Under the pieces are notes generated by a model. That model was not told where the DNA came from. It made no database searches and worked only from the letters and a program-made list of their open reading frames with translations. Positions 51,836 through 60,711 of a stretch of 64,000 bases of DNA are shown in pieces; position 1 is the first letter of the stretch, and each line of letters starts with the position of its first letter. The stretch is from Zwartia hollandica (GTDB lineage: Bacteria > Pseudomonadota > Gammaproteobacteria > Burkholderiales > Burkholderiaceae_B), in assembly GCF_019923725.1 (NCBI RefSeq), contig NZ_JAHXRI010000025.1:124001-188000 (forward strand). The letters are read 5' to 3'. The position numbers and the translations under genes are program-made.

Positions 51836-52728
51836 TGCTGACGGACGCATTTCAACAAATATATAACTTTGTATTCTTGCCGTTTGTCGACTATGGCTTT
51901 ATGCGACGCGCGCTCGTGGCTTGTGTCATCATCGGTTTGGCGTGTGGCCCGATTGGTACCATTTTAGTATTGCGGCGCATGAGCCTAGCGGGCGATGCGA
52001 TCGCACATGCAGTGCTCCCAGGGGCTGCAGTTGGTTTTATATTTTTTGGTCTTTCGCTGCCGGCCATGACGATTGGTAGTTTTGTAGCCGCTGCCTTGAT
52101 GGCGCTAGTTGCAAACCTAGTCACGCGTTGGACCAAACAAAAAGAGGATGCGAGTTTCGCTTCGTTCTACCTTATTTCTTTAGCAGCTGGCGTAATGTTG
52201 ATTTCCACCAGTGGAAGCAAAGTGGATTTATTGCACTTTCTATTTGGGAGTGTTTTGGCGACGAATGATGAATCCTTGATCATGATCGCAGGCGCCTCGA
52301 CTGTCACTTTACTGGTCTTGGCCGTTATTTGGCGTCCGTTGGTGATTGAATGCTTTGACCCAGCGTTTTTGCGCTCCGTCGATGGTCGTGGTGGGCTGAT
52401 TCATCAAGTGTTTATGTTGACGGTTGTCTTGACCTTAGTGTCTGGTTTTCAAGCACTGGGCACCTTGATGGCCGTCGGTTTGTTGATGTTGCCAGCCACA
52501 GCAGCTCGATTTTGGTGTTACGGCGTCATTGCTCGGGCGAGCGTTGCTGCCGGTATTGGCGCGGCAAGCGCGGTCGTGGGGCTGTTGATTTCATACCACG
52601 CCAACTTTCCTTCAGGGCCAAGTATTGTGCTGGTGGCTGGGGCGCTCTACTTGGTTTCCTTGTTTGCTGGTTCGCGCGATAGTCTTAGACAAGTGTGGTT
52701 TCCTGCCCCACAACATAAGGAGTCATAA
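51835..52728 (+). CDS. znuB: Zinc ABC transporter permease
   Basis: A 297-residue ABC-3 family membrane protein with eight or nine helices. Recognisable are LRRMSLAGDAIAHAVLPGAA, which is the conserved loop after the second helix, and the end LVAGALYLVSLFAGSRDSLRQ. GGAGG is the ribosome site and the ATG overlaps the znuC stop (TAATG), so the upstream in-frame start at 51796 is rejected. It forms the channel for zinc. Confidence 0.92.
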   Translation: MLTDAFQQIYNFVFLPFVDYGFMRRALVACVIIGLACGPIGTILVLRRMSLAGDAIAHAVLPGAAVGFIFFGLSLPAMTIGSFVAAALMALVANLVTRWTKQKEDASFASFYLISLAAGVMLISTSGSKVDLLHFLFGSVLATNDESLIMIAGASTVTLLVLAVIWRPLVIECFDPAFLRSVDGRGGLIHQVFMLTVVLTLVSGFQALGTLMAVGLLMLPATAARFWCYGVIARASVAAGIGAASAVVGLLISYHANFPSGPSIVLVAGALYLVSLFAGSRDSLRQVWFPAPQHKES

Positions 52729-53657
52729 TGCACCTTAGTACATTTCGCACGTTTCGCTCATGGCTGTTGATTGCACTTGCGAGTGTTCTTGTCGCCCCTG
52801 CAGCGGCTCAGCCTTTGCCGGTCGTGGCTAGTTTTTCAGTTCTTGCGGATCTCGTGAGAGTGGTTGGTGGCTCGCATGTCGAGGTGACGAGTTTGGTGGC
52901 ACCGAACTCAGATGCTCATGTGTTTGATCCAACTCCGGCTGATGCCAAGCGCCTTGCTAACGCCAAACTTGTTGTGATCAATGGTCTGGGTTTTGAGGGC
53001 TGGATGGATCGCTTGATAAAGTCCTCTGGATATCGCGGCTCGGTCGTCGTAGCCAGCCGAGGCATAAAGACCATTCAAGAGGCGGCAGGTCATGGGCATC
53101 AGCATGGGCATAGCCATAGTCATGCGGCTGATCCACATGCCTGGCAGAACCCATTGAACATCAAACAGTATGTACAAAATATACGTGTTGCGCTTGCTGC
53201 TGCAAAGCCTGAGGCGGCCCAGGAGTTCGAACAGCGTGCAACGGCTTATAGTAGGGAGTTAGATGCGCTTGATCAGTCGATACGCGAGCGGTTCAAAGCA
53301 ATCCCTGTTGCACAACGACGTATTATTACTTCACATGATGCGTTTGGATATTTTGCTGCCGCCTACAACGTTAAGTTCTACCCACTGCAGGGTTTATCGA
53401 CAGGTAGTGAACCTTCCGCTGCCGACGTTGTGCGCATCATTGACCAGATAAAAAAGAACAAGGTCACTGCGATTTTCGTTGAAAACATTTCTGATTCACG
53501 CGTGCTCGAACGTCTTACCAAGGAGAGTGGGGCGCGGATTGGCGGGACGCTCTATGCCGACGCTCTCTCTGAGCCAGGTACAGCGATGGACACCTATTTG
53601 AAAATGATCGAGCACAATGCAGCGACCATCATCAAGGGACTTTCGCCGAGACAGTAA
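52728..53657 (+). CDS. znuA: Zinc ABC transporter solute-binding protein
   Basis: A 309-residue periplasmic cluster A-I binding protein with a cleaved signal (to PAAAQ). Metal ligands lie in NSDAHVFDPTPAD, ADPHAWQNP and SHDAFGYFAA, and a His-rich loop GHGHQHGHSHSHA sits in the usual place before the second ligand, pointing to zinc rather than manganese. AAGGAG precedes the ATG, which overlaps the znuB stop. It is the last gene of the operon. Confidence 0.94.
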   Translation: MHLSTFRTFRSWLLIALASVLVAPAAAQPLPVVASFSVLADLVRVVGGSHVEVTSLVAPNSDAHVFDPTPADAKRLANAKLVVINGLGFEGWMDRLIKSSGYRGSVVVASRGIKTIQEAAGHGHQHGHSHSHAADPHAWQNPLNIKQYVQNIRVALAAAKPEAAQEFEQRATAYSRELDALDQSIRERFKAIPVAQRRIITSHDAFGYFAAAYNVKFYPLQGLSTGSEPSAADVVRIIDQIKKNKVTAIFVENISDSRVLERLTKESGARIGGTLYADALSEPGTAMDTYLKMIEHNAATIIKGLSPRQ

Positions 53658-53689
53658 AAACACAATGCAAGAAATGCCGTGACAAACTT

Positions 53690-53708
53690 GCAAATGAGAA
53701 TCATTATC
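53690..53708. promoter_or_regulatory. Fur box before hemP
   Basis: GCAAATGAGAATCATTATC matches the 19-base Fur consensus GATAATGATAATCATTATC at 16 of 19 positions. It overlaps a likely promoter with TTGCAA (53688-53693) and TAGAAT (53712-53717), 18 bases apart. Binding would block RNA polymerase when iron is plentiful, switching off hemP and the heme uptake genes. Confidence 0.85.
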
Positions 53709-53723
53709 GTTTAGAATATGCGC

Positions 53724-53930
53724 ATGGATGTCATTACTCATGCGTTAAACCCCGCTGCCAAAAAGCCAAAGCCCCAAAATCTTGGGGTGTCTGGTTTGCC
53801 GCAGCAGGGTGTCATGCACACCACGAGCCAGGCTCTGTTTCGCTCGGCTCTTGAAATTCATATCCAACATGACGGTGTGCTGTACCGCTTGCGCAAGACC
53901 TCTCTTGGTAAGTTGATTCTCACTAAATAA
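53724..53930 (+). CDS. hemP: Hemin uptake protein HemP
   Basis: A small protein with the HemP signature at its end: IHIQHDGVLYRLRKTSLGKL then ILTK. In Burkholderiales HemP acts as activator of the following heme receptor gene. The start is uncertain: ATG 53718 touches the promoter -10 box, ATG 53724 would be near or at the transcript start (leaderless mRNA, 68 residues), and a GTG at 53787 with TTGGGG before it would give about 47 residues, the usual family size. I give the 53724 reading. Confidence 0.82.
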   Translation: MDVITHALNPAAKKPKPQNLGVSGLPQQGVMHTTSQALFRSALEIHIQHDGVLYRLRKTSLGKLILTK

Positions 53931-54007
53931 TATTCACCTCACGTCCCGACTTGCTCGAGGCCGTGAAAATTCTTTAATTCGCACCAGCCAGCCGTCGCCA
54001 GCCAGTG

Positions 54008-54023
54008 CCTAAGATGTTTTAGG
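54008..54023 (+). other. Small hairpin covering the hmuR ribosome-binding site
   Basis: CCTAA and TTAGG pair around a six-base loop (GATGTT), and the right arm includes part of the AGGA ribosome site located six bases before the hmuR start. If it forms in the mRNA it would limit translation; a HemP-dependent effect is conceivable. Only five pairs, so support is weak. Confidence 0.3.
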
Positions 54024-54030
54024 ACACTTC

Positions 54031-56223
54031 ATGCTGAGCAAAACGCGTGTATCCCTCTATTGTTTAACACTTGGCATTCACTTGCCTCGCTTAGTGCTCG
54101 CGGATCCGAGTACGTCAACAACCGTTTCGCATAGTAGGCTTGAAGAGGTCACAGTGAGCGCGACGCGCAGCCCGCGTCGCGTTCACGATGTGTCCGCATC
54201 CGTTACCGTCATCGGCGCACAACAAATAGAGCAAGAGGGCGCGCGCGATATAAAAGATTTGTTCCGCAATGAGCTTGATGTCAGTGTGCGGGCAGCGCCA
54301 ACGCGCTTTGGGCTAGGCGGTAACGCCAGCGGCCGTGCGGGTAACGAAGGGATCAATATTCGAGGCTTAGGGGGCAATCAGGTCCTCATGCTAGTTGATG
54401 GGATCCGGATCCCAAACGGTTTCAACTTTGGTGCCTTCGCAACAGGGCGGGGTGACTTTCTTGATATTGATGGGCTCAAATCTGTCGAAGTATTGCGTGG
54501 ACCTGCTTCTACGCAATATGGCAGTGATGGCTTAGCCGGTGCCGTAAGCTTCCGTACACTCGACCCAAGCGACCTGCTTAAGACGAAAGCAGTGGCGGCC
54601 TTTTCGCGCATGAGCTATGCCAGTATCGATCACTCCGGTGCGGGGACGCTTGCCGTTGCAGGCGAACGGACGGCTTGGCAAGGTATGGTGCTAGCTAGTT
54701 ATCGCTTGGGGCGTGAGACTGCAACCCACGGCATTGACGGTTCGGAAAATGCGATGCGTACTCAAGCCAATCCCGCAAATTATCGTAATCGTTACCTGTT
54801 AGGCAAAGCAGTTCATTCGCTCAGCGCAGCGCAGCAGCTCTCACTCACTGTAGAGTCACAATATCGTACGCAAGCGATTGAAGTCTATTCCGCGCGAGCT
54901 CTCCGACCTACCTCACCTCGAGCAACGCTAAATTTTGATACGCGTGATCAGATACAGCGCGATCGAGTATCGCTAGAGCATCGTTTCAGCGATATGAATG
55001 CATCTTGGATTCAAAGTGCAGAAACCAAGGTTTATTGGCAGGATGCTTTTGTGAATCAGTTCACTCAAGAGGAGCGCGTTCGAAGTGCAGTACGAACGCG
55101 CGACAACACCTACCGTACGCGCTTAGTTGGCCTTACCTCCCAGTTTGAAACTAATCTATCCGGTGTGGTTAGTCAGAAATTAACGTACGGCTTCGACTGG
55201 AGTCAGGCTCAGGTATCTGGCTTGCGCGACGGAACTTTACCTCCTTATGGGGAAGTCTTTCCGGTTAAACCCTTTCCGGATTCACGCTATACGCAAAGTG
55301 GGGTATTCGGTCAAAGTGAAATGGAGTTCGGAGCGTTAAGTGTCATTCCGGGTCTGCGCTTTGACTATTATCAGATCGCACCCTCGACGAACGCCTACAA
55401 AGGCAACTCTCCGCAAATATCGCAGGGACAAGCCGTTACGCCAAGACTGGGTGCGGTCTGGCGATGGCTACCGAATTTTTCTCCTTACGGACAGGTCGCA
55501 CGCGGATTTCGAGCGCCCACTCCGGAGCAAGTCAATAACGGATTCAGCAATATTGCGGCTGGCTATACCAGTGTCGGAAATGCTGAACTTAAGCCCGAGT
55601 ATGCAGACAGCATAGAGCTTGGTGTGCGGGGTTCAATGCAAGGCCTGCGCTACAGCATCGCGGGTTTTGACAATCGGTACAAAAACTTTATTAGTCAGCA
55701 ACGTGTAGGCGGCATCGGTCGCCCTAGCAATCCCTACGTCTATCAGTATGTGAACCTAACGACTGCCAGAATCAGGGGGGTCGTGATAAGTACTGAATCC
55801 AAAATAGATGAACGCTGGAGCCTTCAGGCAGGTATTGCCTATCTAAAGGGAACAAGCGAAGTCAATGGACGCCAGCAACCCCTGGATAGTGTTGACCCGC
55901 TCAAGGCAGTCCTTGGCGTACGTTATGACGTAGGGCAGTGGGGTGCACGTGCAAACGTAACCTACAGCGCACCCAAATCAGCAGGCGACATCGCGGAGTC
56001 CGCCGAGAAGGCGTTTGCACCTGGAGCAAGTGCCGTACTCGATCTGGGATGGTTCTGGAAGCCCACCCGCGATCTCACGCTCAACGTAAATATCAACAAC
56101 GCCTTGGATGCTAAGTATTGGCGTTGGTCCGATATGCGTGGACTAGAAGATACCAGTCCCGTCAAGGATGCGTACACCGCAGCAGGTCGCAATATCCAGC
56201 TTTCCTTACGCTATGACTATTAA
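54031..56223 (+). CDS. hmuR: TonB-dependent heme/hemoglobin outer-membrane receptor
   Basis: A 730-residue receptor with signal peptide, a TonB box (EEVTVSAT), a plug domain (QVLMLVDGIRIPNGF, LRGPASTQYGSDGLAGAV) and a 22-strand barrel that contains the ARGFRAPTPEQVN segment typical of heme receptors and ends LSLRYDY, with the terminal aromatic needed for assembly. It transports heme across the outer membrane using TonB energy. It follows hemP and precedes hmuS by ten bases. Confidence 0.93.
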   Translation: MLSKTRVSLYCLTLGIHLPRLVLADPSTSTTVSHSRLEEVTVSATRSPRRVHDVSASVTVIGAQQIEQEGARDIKDLFRNELDVSVRAAPTRFGLGGNASGRAGNEGINIRGLGGNQVLMLVDGIRIPNGFNFGAFATGRGDFLDIDGLKSVEVLRGPASTQYGSDGLAGAVSFRTLDPSDLLKTKAVAAFSRMSYASIDHSGAGTLAVAGERTAWQGMVLASYRLGRETATHGIDGSENAMRTQANPANYRNRYLLGKAVHSLSAAQQLSLTVESQYRTQAIEVYSARALRPTSPRATLNFDTRDQIQRDRVSLEHRFSDMNASWIQSAETKVYWQDAFVNQFTQEERVRSAVRTRDNTYRTRLVGLTSQFETNLSGVVSQKLTYGFDWSQAQVSGLRDGTLPPYGEVFPVKPFPDSRYTQSGVFGQSEMEFGALSVIPGLRFDYYQIAPSTNAYKGNSPQISQGQAVTPRLGAVWRWLPNFSPYGQVARGFRAPTPEQVNNGFSNIAAGYTSVGNAELKPEYADSIELGVRGSMQGLRYSIAGFDNRYKNFISQQRVGGIGRPSNPYVYQYVNLTTARIRGVVISTESKIDERWSLQAGIAYLKGTSEVNGRQQPLDSVDPLKAVLGVRYDVGQWGARANVTYSAPKSAGDIAESAEKAFAPGASAVLDLGWFWKPTRDLTLNVNINNALDAKYWRWSDMRGLEDTSPVKDAYTAAGRNIQLSLRYDY

Positions 56224-56233
56224 AGAGATCCCC

Positions 56234-57358
56234 ATGCACCTAACACAAGAGACGATTCAAAATTCTTATCAGACAATGCGCAGCCTTCATGGAATGCGTG
56301 TGCGTGATATTGCGAATCAGCTACACATTACCGAAGGTCAATTAATTGCGGCACATCTGGACGTCTCGGGTGGGGCAGCAGAGGCTACACAGTCTGGCGC
56401 AGCGAATGCACTGAGTGCAATACGCTTGAGCGAAGACTGGCCTTCGATTTTGCAGTCCCTTGAAGCCTTGGGTGTCGTGATGGCGTTGACGCGTAATCAC
56501 GCTTGCGTACATGAAACTATTGGCATCTACAAAAATGCAAGCCATCGAAATAGCATCGGTATTATTCAAGGTGACAAGATTGAACTTCGCGCTTTTTATC
56601 GTACTTGGCGTTTTGGCTTTGCAGTAACTGAAAAGGGAGTTTCAGCTGCAGGTGCAACTGGCGGTGTGCAGCACAGCTTGCAGTTTTTTGATGAAGCAGG
56701 AATTGCAATTCATAAAATATTTTTACGTGCAGAGAGCGCTATCAAGCAGTTTTATCAACTGGTTGACCGGTTCCGGCATCCGGTGCAAAAGCCAAGTGAG
56801 TTTGCCCGAGCTCCTGCGCGACACGCCCCAAATTGCTGCGCCACTGAGCATGTGGATGTTCGTACGTTTCATCAAGCATGGCGCAATCTTAATGATACCC
56901 ATGAATTTTTCGATTTACTAAAACGATTCTCAATCTCTCGTATCGCGGCCTTACGTCTAGCAGAAAGCGAATTCGCACAGTCATTAAGACCCGATCAAGT
57001 AGAGTCACTTTTGCTGCGCGCTTCTGAGCAGAAAATTCCTATTATGGTGTTCGTAGGAAATCAGGGGATGCTACAAATTCACTCAGGATTGGTGAATCGA
57101 GTGGTCCAGAGTCAAGCGTGGCTCAATGTCCTAGACGATTGTTTTAATTTACACCTGCTACTTGAAAGCGTACGGAGTCTTTGGTTGGTCAAGAAGCCAA
57201 CCCAAAATGGCTATGTCACTTCGATTGAAGCCTTTGATTCCCAGGGTGAGCTAGTCGTCACATTTTTTGGAGAACGCGAGCTTGATAGTCCCGAGTTAGA
57301 AGTTTGGAGAGAACTGACCGAGTCTTTAGCGCTGGAGGCAGAAGCATGTCTGCACTGA
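56234..57358 (+). CDS. hmuS: Hemin-degrading factor / heme-trafficking protein
   Basis: A 374-residue cytoplasmic protein of the HemS/ChuS/HmuS family. It contains the tandem two-domain layout, with MRVRDIANQLHITEGQLIAA at the start, and a heme-axial histidine region in the second half near IQIHSGLVNRVV-type stretch LQIHSGLVNRVVQ. Members bind heme and release iron. The start is ATG 56234 with AAAGAG upstream; an open frame from 56168 overlaps hmuR and is not used. The gene is complete with no frameshift. Confidence 0.87.
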   Translation: MHLTQETIQNSYQTMRSLHGMRVRDIANQLHITEGQLIAAHLDVSGGAAEATQSGAANALSAIRLSEDWPSILQSLEALGVVMALTRNHACVHETIGIYKNASHRNSIGIIQGDKIELRAFYRTWRFGFAVTEKGVSAAGATGGVQHSLQFFDEAGIAIHKIFLRAESAIKQFYQLVDRFRHPVQKPSEFARAPARHAPNCCATEHVDVRTFHQAWRNLNDTHEFFDLLKRFSISRIAALRLAESEFAQSLRPDQVESLLLRASEQKIPIMVFVGNQGMLQIHSGLVNRVVQSQAWLNVLDDCFNLHLLLESVRSLWLVKKPTQNGYVTSIEAFDSQGELVVTFFGERELDSPELEVWRELTESLALEAEACLH

Positions 57359-58263
57359 GGCGTTCAAGCTCCCTATTCCTAGATCGACGGCAACTAATCC
57401 AAGCGACTTGTCTGAGCATTCTGTCGGGCTTTCCCGCAGTAGAGGCTGCGAACTTTCGTCCTAACGCTAAAAAGCGAGTGGTTTGCGTTGGAGGCGGCTT
57501 GACTGAAATCGTGTGTGCGTTGGGATGCGAGTCACACCTTGTCGGTGTGGATACTACATCGAGATTTCCTTTGAGCGTACGACGCCTGCCTAGCGTTGGC
57601 TATGCGCGTAGCCTTTCTTTAGAGGGCGTACTTGCGTTGGCTCCCCAGAACGTGATTGTCGGCCGTGATGCCGGCCCGGCATCGGTGTTAGCGCGTCTGC
57701 GCGAGGCGGGCGTCACCGTTTCGAGCGCGGACGATGGTTATACGGTCGAAGCGCTCCTTTTGCGGGTGACGAAACTCGGTCGTGTCCTAAAGTGCGAGGA
57801 GAAGGCTCAAGCGCTCACTGAACAACTATGGCGTGAGTGGACCGCTCTGATATCCATGATTCCTGTCGCTGAGTCTGGTATCCGAGTGATGTTCATTCTG
57901 GGGTTGGCACCGGGCCAAGTCATTGTGGCAGGGTCGGGTACTGGTGCGGATGTCATGCTGAAGTACGCAGGACTTCAAAATGCATTTTCTGATACGAATG
58001 GCTACCGTCCCATCACAACAGAGGCATTAATTGCTGCGCAGCCCGATTTGATTGTGTTGGCGCAGCCAGATTCCAGCACACAAGAGGTCGCTCGTAGTAC
58101 GCGCGAGTCGATCAAACAGATTCAGGGCTTGTCTGCGACACCTGCTGCACAGCCTGCGCGTTGGCTGGTGTTTGACACGATGTTTCTGCTGAGCTTTGGT
58201 CCACGCATGCCAGACGCAATATTGACGCTGCATCGTACATCGCTAGAAGCGATGCGAGCATGA
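57346..58263 (+). CDS. hmuT: Heme ABC transporter substrate-binding protein
   Basis: A 305-residue class III binding protein with an export signal including RRQLIQATCL. Characteristic are RVVCVGGGLTEIVCALG at the mature start, VGVDTTSRFP and VGYARSLSLEGVLALAP. GGAGG precedes the ATG at 57346, which overlaps the end of hmuS; an earlier start at 57304 is rejected. It carries heme from HmuR to the inner-membrane permease. Confidence 0.92.
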   Translation: MSALRRSSSLFLDRRQLIQATCLSILSGFPAVEAANFRPNAKKRVVCVGGGLTEIVCALGCESHLVGVDTTSRFPLSVRRLPSVGYARSLSLEGVLALAPQNVIVGRDAGPASVLARLREAGVTVSSADDGYTVEALLLRVTKLGRVLKCEEKAQALTEQLWREWTALISMIPVAESGIRVMFILGLAPGQVIVAGSGTGADVMLKYAGLQNAFSDTNGYRPITTEALIAAQPDLIVLAQPDSSTQEVARSTRESIKQIQGLSATPAAQPARWLVFDTMFLLSFGPRMPDAILTLHRTSLEAMRA

Positions 58264-59303
58264 GGCGATACCCTGGCTGGCCAGAGCCACCTAACACCCT
58301 CGTTCTCGTGGGCGTGTTGTTTTTAATTACGCTGGTCGCAACCAAGTATGGTGCATTGCCGCTAGATCAATCGGCGTGGCTGTTTTGGCGTGAGGTGTCA
58401 GAGTCAGAAATCTTGGCAGTGGGCAGCCGGCACATTCTATGGGGTATCCGTTTGCCTCGGATACTGTTTGCGGGTGTGGTCGGGGCCAGTCTTGGCATTG
58501 GAGGGGCATTAACCCAGGCGTTGTTTCGGAATCCCTTAGCTGAACCGGGACTTTTGGGGATTTCCTCGGGTGCGGCGTGTGCGGCTGCCTTATCGATTGT
58601 TTTTCTCGGGCGGATCCCGGGTGCGGACACCTTTGCTTCACATTGGCTGCCTCTACCACTTATTGCATTTAGTGGAGCGATCCTTGTCTGCCTTTTTTTG
58701 AATGGAATTTCTCAGAGATGGATGACAGGTTCCATGGCGGGTCTTCTGTTAACAGGAATTGCAGTTAATGCACTTGCAGGAGCGGTGATCGGACTATGTG
58801 CGTATACGGCGACAGATATTCAGCTACGCACACTTACTTTTTGGACGCTGGGCTCACTGGCAAATGCCAGCTGGACGCTTGTCGCTGTTTCGAGTGGAAT
58901 TCTTTTGGTTACCTGGATAGCTGCACGGCCACTTTTGCAAGGCTTGAATGCGCTGCTTCTTGGCGAAAACATCGCCAGACATGTAGGAGTTTGTTTGCCC
59001 AGTCTTCGATTACGGATTGTCTTGATGGTGGCAGGATTAGCAGGCTTTGCTGTGGCATTTTGTGGTGTGATCGGTTTTATAGGGTTAGTCGCGCCACACT
59101 TGGTGCGCATGACGGCTGGCGCTGATCTTCGAGTTGTTTTGCCTCGTGCTGCAATTGTTGGTGCTATTTTGCTAATTTGCGCTGACACGTTGGCCCGTAC
59201 GATTGCTGCCCCTGCGGAAGTACCAGTCGGCATATTTACCGCTCTATTGGGCAGCTCATTTTTTTTGTGGCTGCTGGCTCGAGACAAAGGGCGAGCGGTA
59301 TGA
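58260..59303 (+). CDS. hmuU: Heme ABC transporter permease
   Basis: A 347-residue FecCD-type permease with nine to ten helices. Conserved parts are WGIRLPRILFAGVVGASLGI, QALFRNPLAEPGLLGISSGA and FCGVIGFIGLVAPHLVRM, the latter being the ATPase-contact loop. The ATG overlaps the hmuT stop (ATGA). It pairs with HmuV. Confidence 0.94.
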   Translation: MRRYPGWPEPPNTLVLVGVLFLITLVATKYGALPLDQSAWLFWREVSESEILAVGSRHILWGIRLPRILFAGVVGASLGIGGALTQALFRNPLAEPGLLGISSGAACAAALSIVFLGRIPGADTFASHWLPLPLIAFSGAILVCLFLNGISQRWMTGSMAGLLLTGIAVNALAGAVIGLCAYTATDIQLRTLTFWTLGSLANASWTLVAVSSGILLVTWIAARPLLQGLNALLLGENIARHVGVCLPSLRLRIVLMVAGLAGFAVAFCGVIGFIGLVAPHLVRMTAGADLRVVLPRAAIVGAILLICADTLARTIAAPAEVPVGIFTALLGSSFFLWLLARDKGRAV

Positions 59304-60091
59304 CTGCTCAAACTGGAGTGCTTTTACGTCTGGACCAAGCTGAGGTGTGCATCGGATCGACGCGGTTTGGACCGTTCAGTTTTGATGTTTTGGCGGGAGA
59401 GCGCATCGCAATCCTCGGGCCAAGTGGCGCGGGAAAGTCATCCTTACTAAAAGTGATCTCGGGTGAGTATGCGACTGCAAATGGCAATCTTAGTTTAGGG
59501 GGAATGCCGGTAGAGTCCTTGAGGCCTGCTGCACTGAGTCGTGTGTTGGCGGTGTTGCCCCAGTCTTATCAGAATACCTTTGCAATGCCGGTTGAGTTAG
59601 TGATTGGACTTGGCAGATTAGGTAGGGTGGCAGGTGGAGACTCGAATCAAATTATTAGACAGTCTGCGACCTTGGCACGCGCAGAGCATTTGCTGCATAG
59701 AACAACAGCGGGCCTCTCCGGTGGGGAGCTTGCGCGAGTGCATCTCGCACGCGTGTTCGCACAGCTTTGGGATGTCTCTGGGGGACTCCTTCTTGTAGAT
59801 GAGCCCCTCACTGCCTTGGATCCTGGTCTTGCGCTTGAGCTATTTGATCGACTGTCGAGCTTCACTCGATTGCGCGGGCATACCTTAATCGCCGTTTTGC
59901 ATGATGTGCAGCTTGCTTTGCAAGAGTTTGATCGACTCATCCTAATTCGGCAAGGACAGTTATACGCAGACTGTCCTTCTTCGGTTGATGCGATACCGAT
60001 ATTAGAGCGTCTTTTTGAAGTGCGTTTTAGGAAACATCACGCTGACGATCTTCTGTTTATATGCGCAACCGCTACCCAAGGGCATTCATAA
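59300..60091 (+). CDS. hmuV: Heme ABC transporter ATP-binding protein
   Basis: A 263-residue ABC ATPase. Walker A is LGPSGAGKSSLLK, the signature LSGGELARVHLAR, Walker B LLLVDEPLTALDP and the switch histidine is in VLHDVQLAL. These are standard for HmuV. The ATG at 59300 overlaps the hmuU stop (ATGA), so an upstream start at 59267 is not used. Its stop overlaps tonB. Confidence 0.94.
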   Translation: MTAQTGVLLRLDQAEVCIGSTRFGPFSFDVLAGERIAILGPSGAGKSSLLKVISGEYATANGNLSLGGMPVESLRPAALSRVLAVLPQSYQNTFAMPVELVIGLGRLGRVAGGDSNQIIRQSATLARAEHLLHRTTAGLSGGELARVHLARVFAQLWDVSGGLLLVDEPLTALDPGLALELFDRLSSFTRLRGHTLIAVLHDVQLALQEFDRLILIRQGQLYADCPSSVDAIPILERLFEVRFRKHHADDLLFICATATQGHS

Positions 60092-60711
60092 TGTGCACGG
60101 ACACTTGCTCTTTGCGGCGTTCTATTTTGCTAGCGAGCTTGATGCATCTTGGCGGGGTTGCAATCCTGATTGTTTTAGCGATGGTAGGTCAGTCACAAAG
60201 CACAGCCATGCCTCCTCAAGCGGAATCTGACAACATTCTGATGCTCTTTGCGAGCCCAGCGCAAGTCACTGAGAACGTTGTGGCTACACAGGTGGTTGCC
60301 CAAGCCATAGCGGTTGCCGAGACGCCGCCGGTGCGCTCCGAAGTCATCATCGCGAAGGAAATCGTGGCGCGTCCTTCTCCAGCCTCGGTCCCAGTGCAGG
60401 GCAAAGAGTTCAAGGAGGTGGTGCACACCGCGTACGAGTATGCGCGACCTCAGCATGACCTCAATCCAGTACCAGATTATCCGATCATGCTGCGTCAACG
60501 CGGTATTGAAGGTACGGTGTGGTTGCGGGTTTTGGTTGATCGGTCGGGGCTGCCCGAGCGAATTATCTTATTTAAAACGAGCGGCTATCGCTTGTTCGAT
60601 GAGTCTGCATTGCGAGCCGTCGCGCGCTGGCGCTTTAAACCCGCGAGATCTCAAGGGACTACCATGGCAAGTTGGGTAGAGTTTCCTGTGCGTTTCACTT
60701 TGCAGGGATAG
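60091..60711 (+). CDS. tonB: Energy transducer TonB
   Basis: A 206-residue TonB with an N-terminal transmembrane anchor (ILLASLMHLGGVAILIVLAMV), a middle linker rich in Val and Ala with few Pro-Lys/Pro-Glu repeats, and the C-terminal domain YPIMLRQRGIEGTVWLRVLV then SALRAVARWRFKPA. It transmits the proton-motive force to HmuR. ATG 60091 overlaps the hmuV stop (TAATG). No exbB or exbD follows, so it relies on ExbBD encoded elsewhere. Its last 17 bases overlap the convergent gene. Confidence 0.92.
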   Translation: MCTDTCSLRRSILLASLMHLGGVAILIVLAMVGQSQSTAMPPQAESDNILMLFASPAQVTENVVATQVVAQAIAVAETPPVRSEVIIAKEIVARPSPASVPVQGKEFKEVVHTAYEYARPQHDLNPVPDYPIMLRQRGIEGTVWLRVLVDRSGLPERIILFKTSGYRLFDESALRAVARWRFKPARSQGTTMASWVEFPVRFTLQG

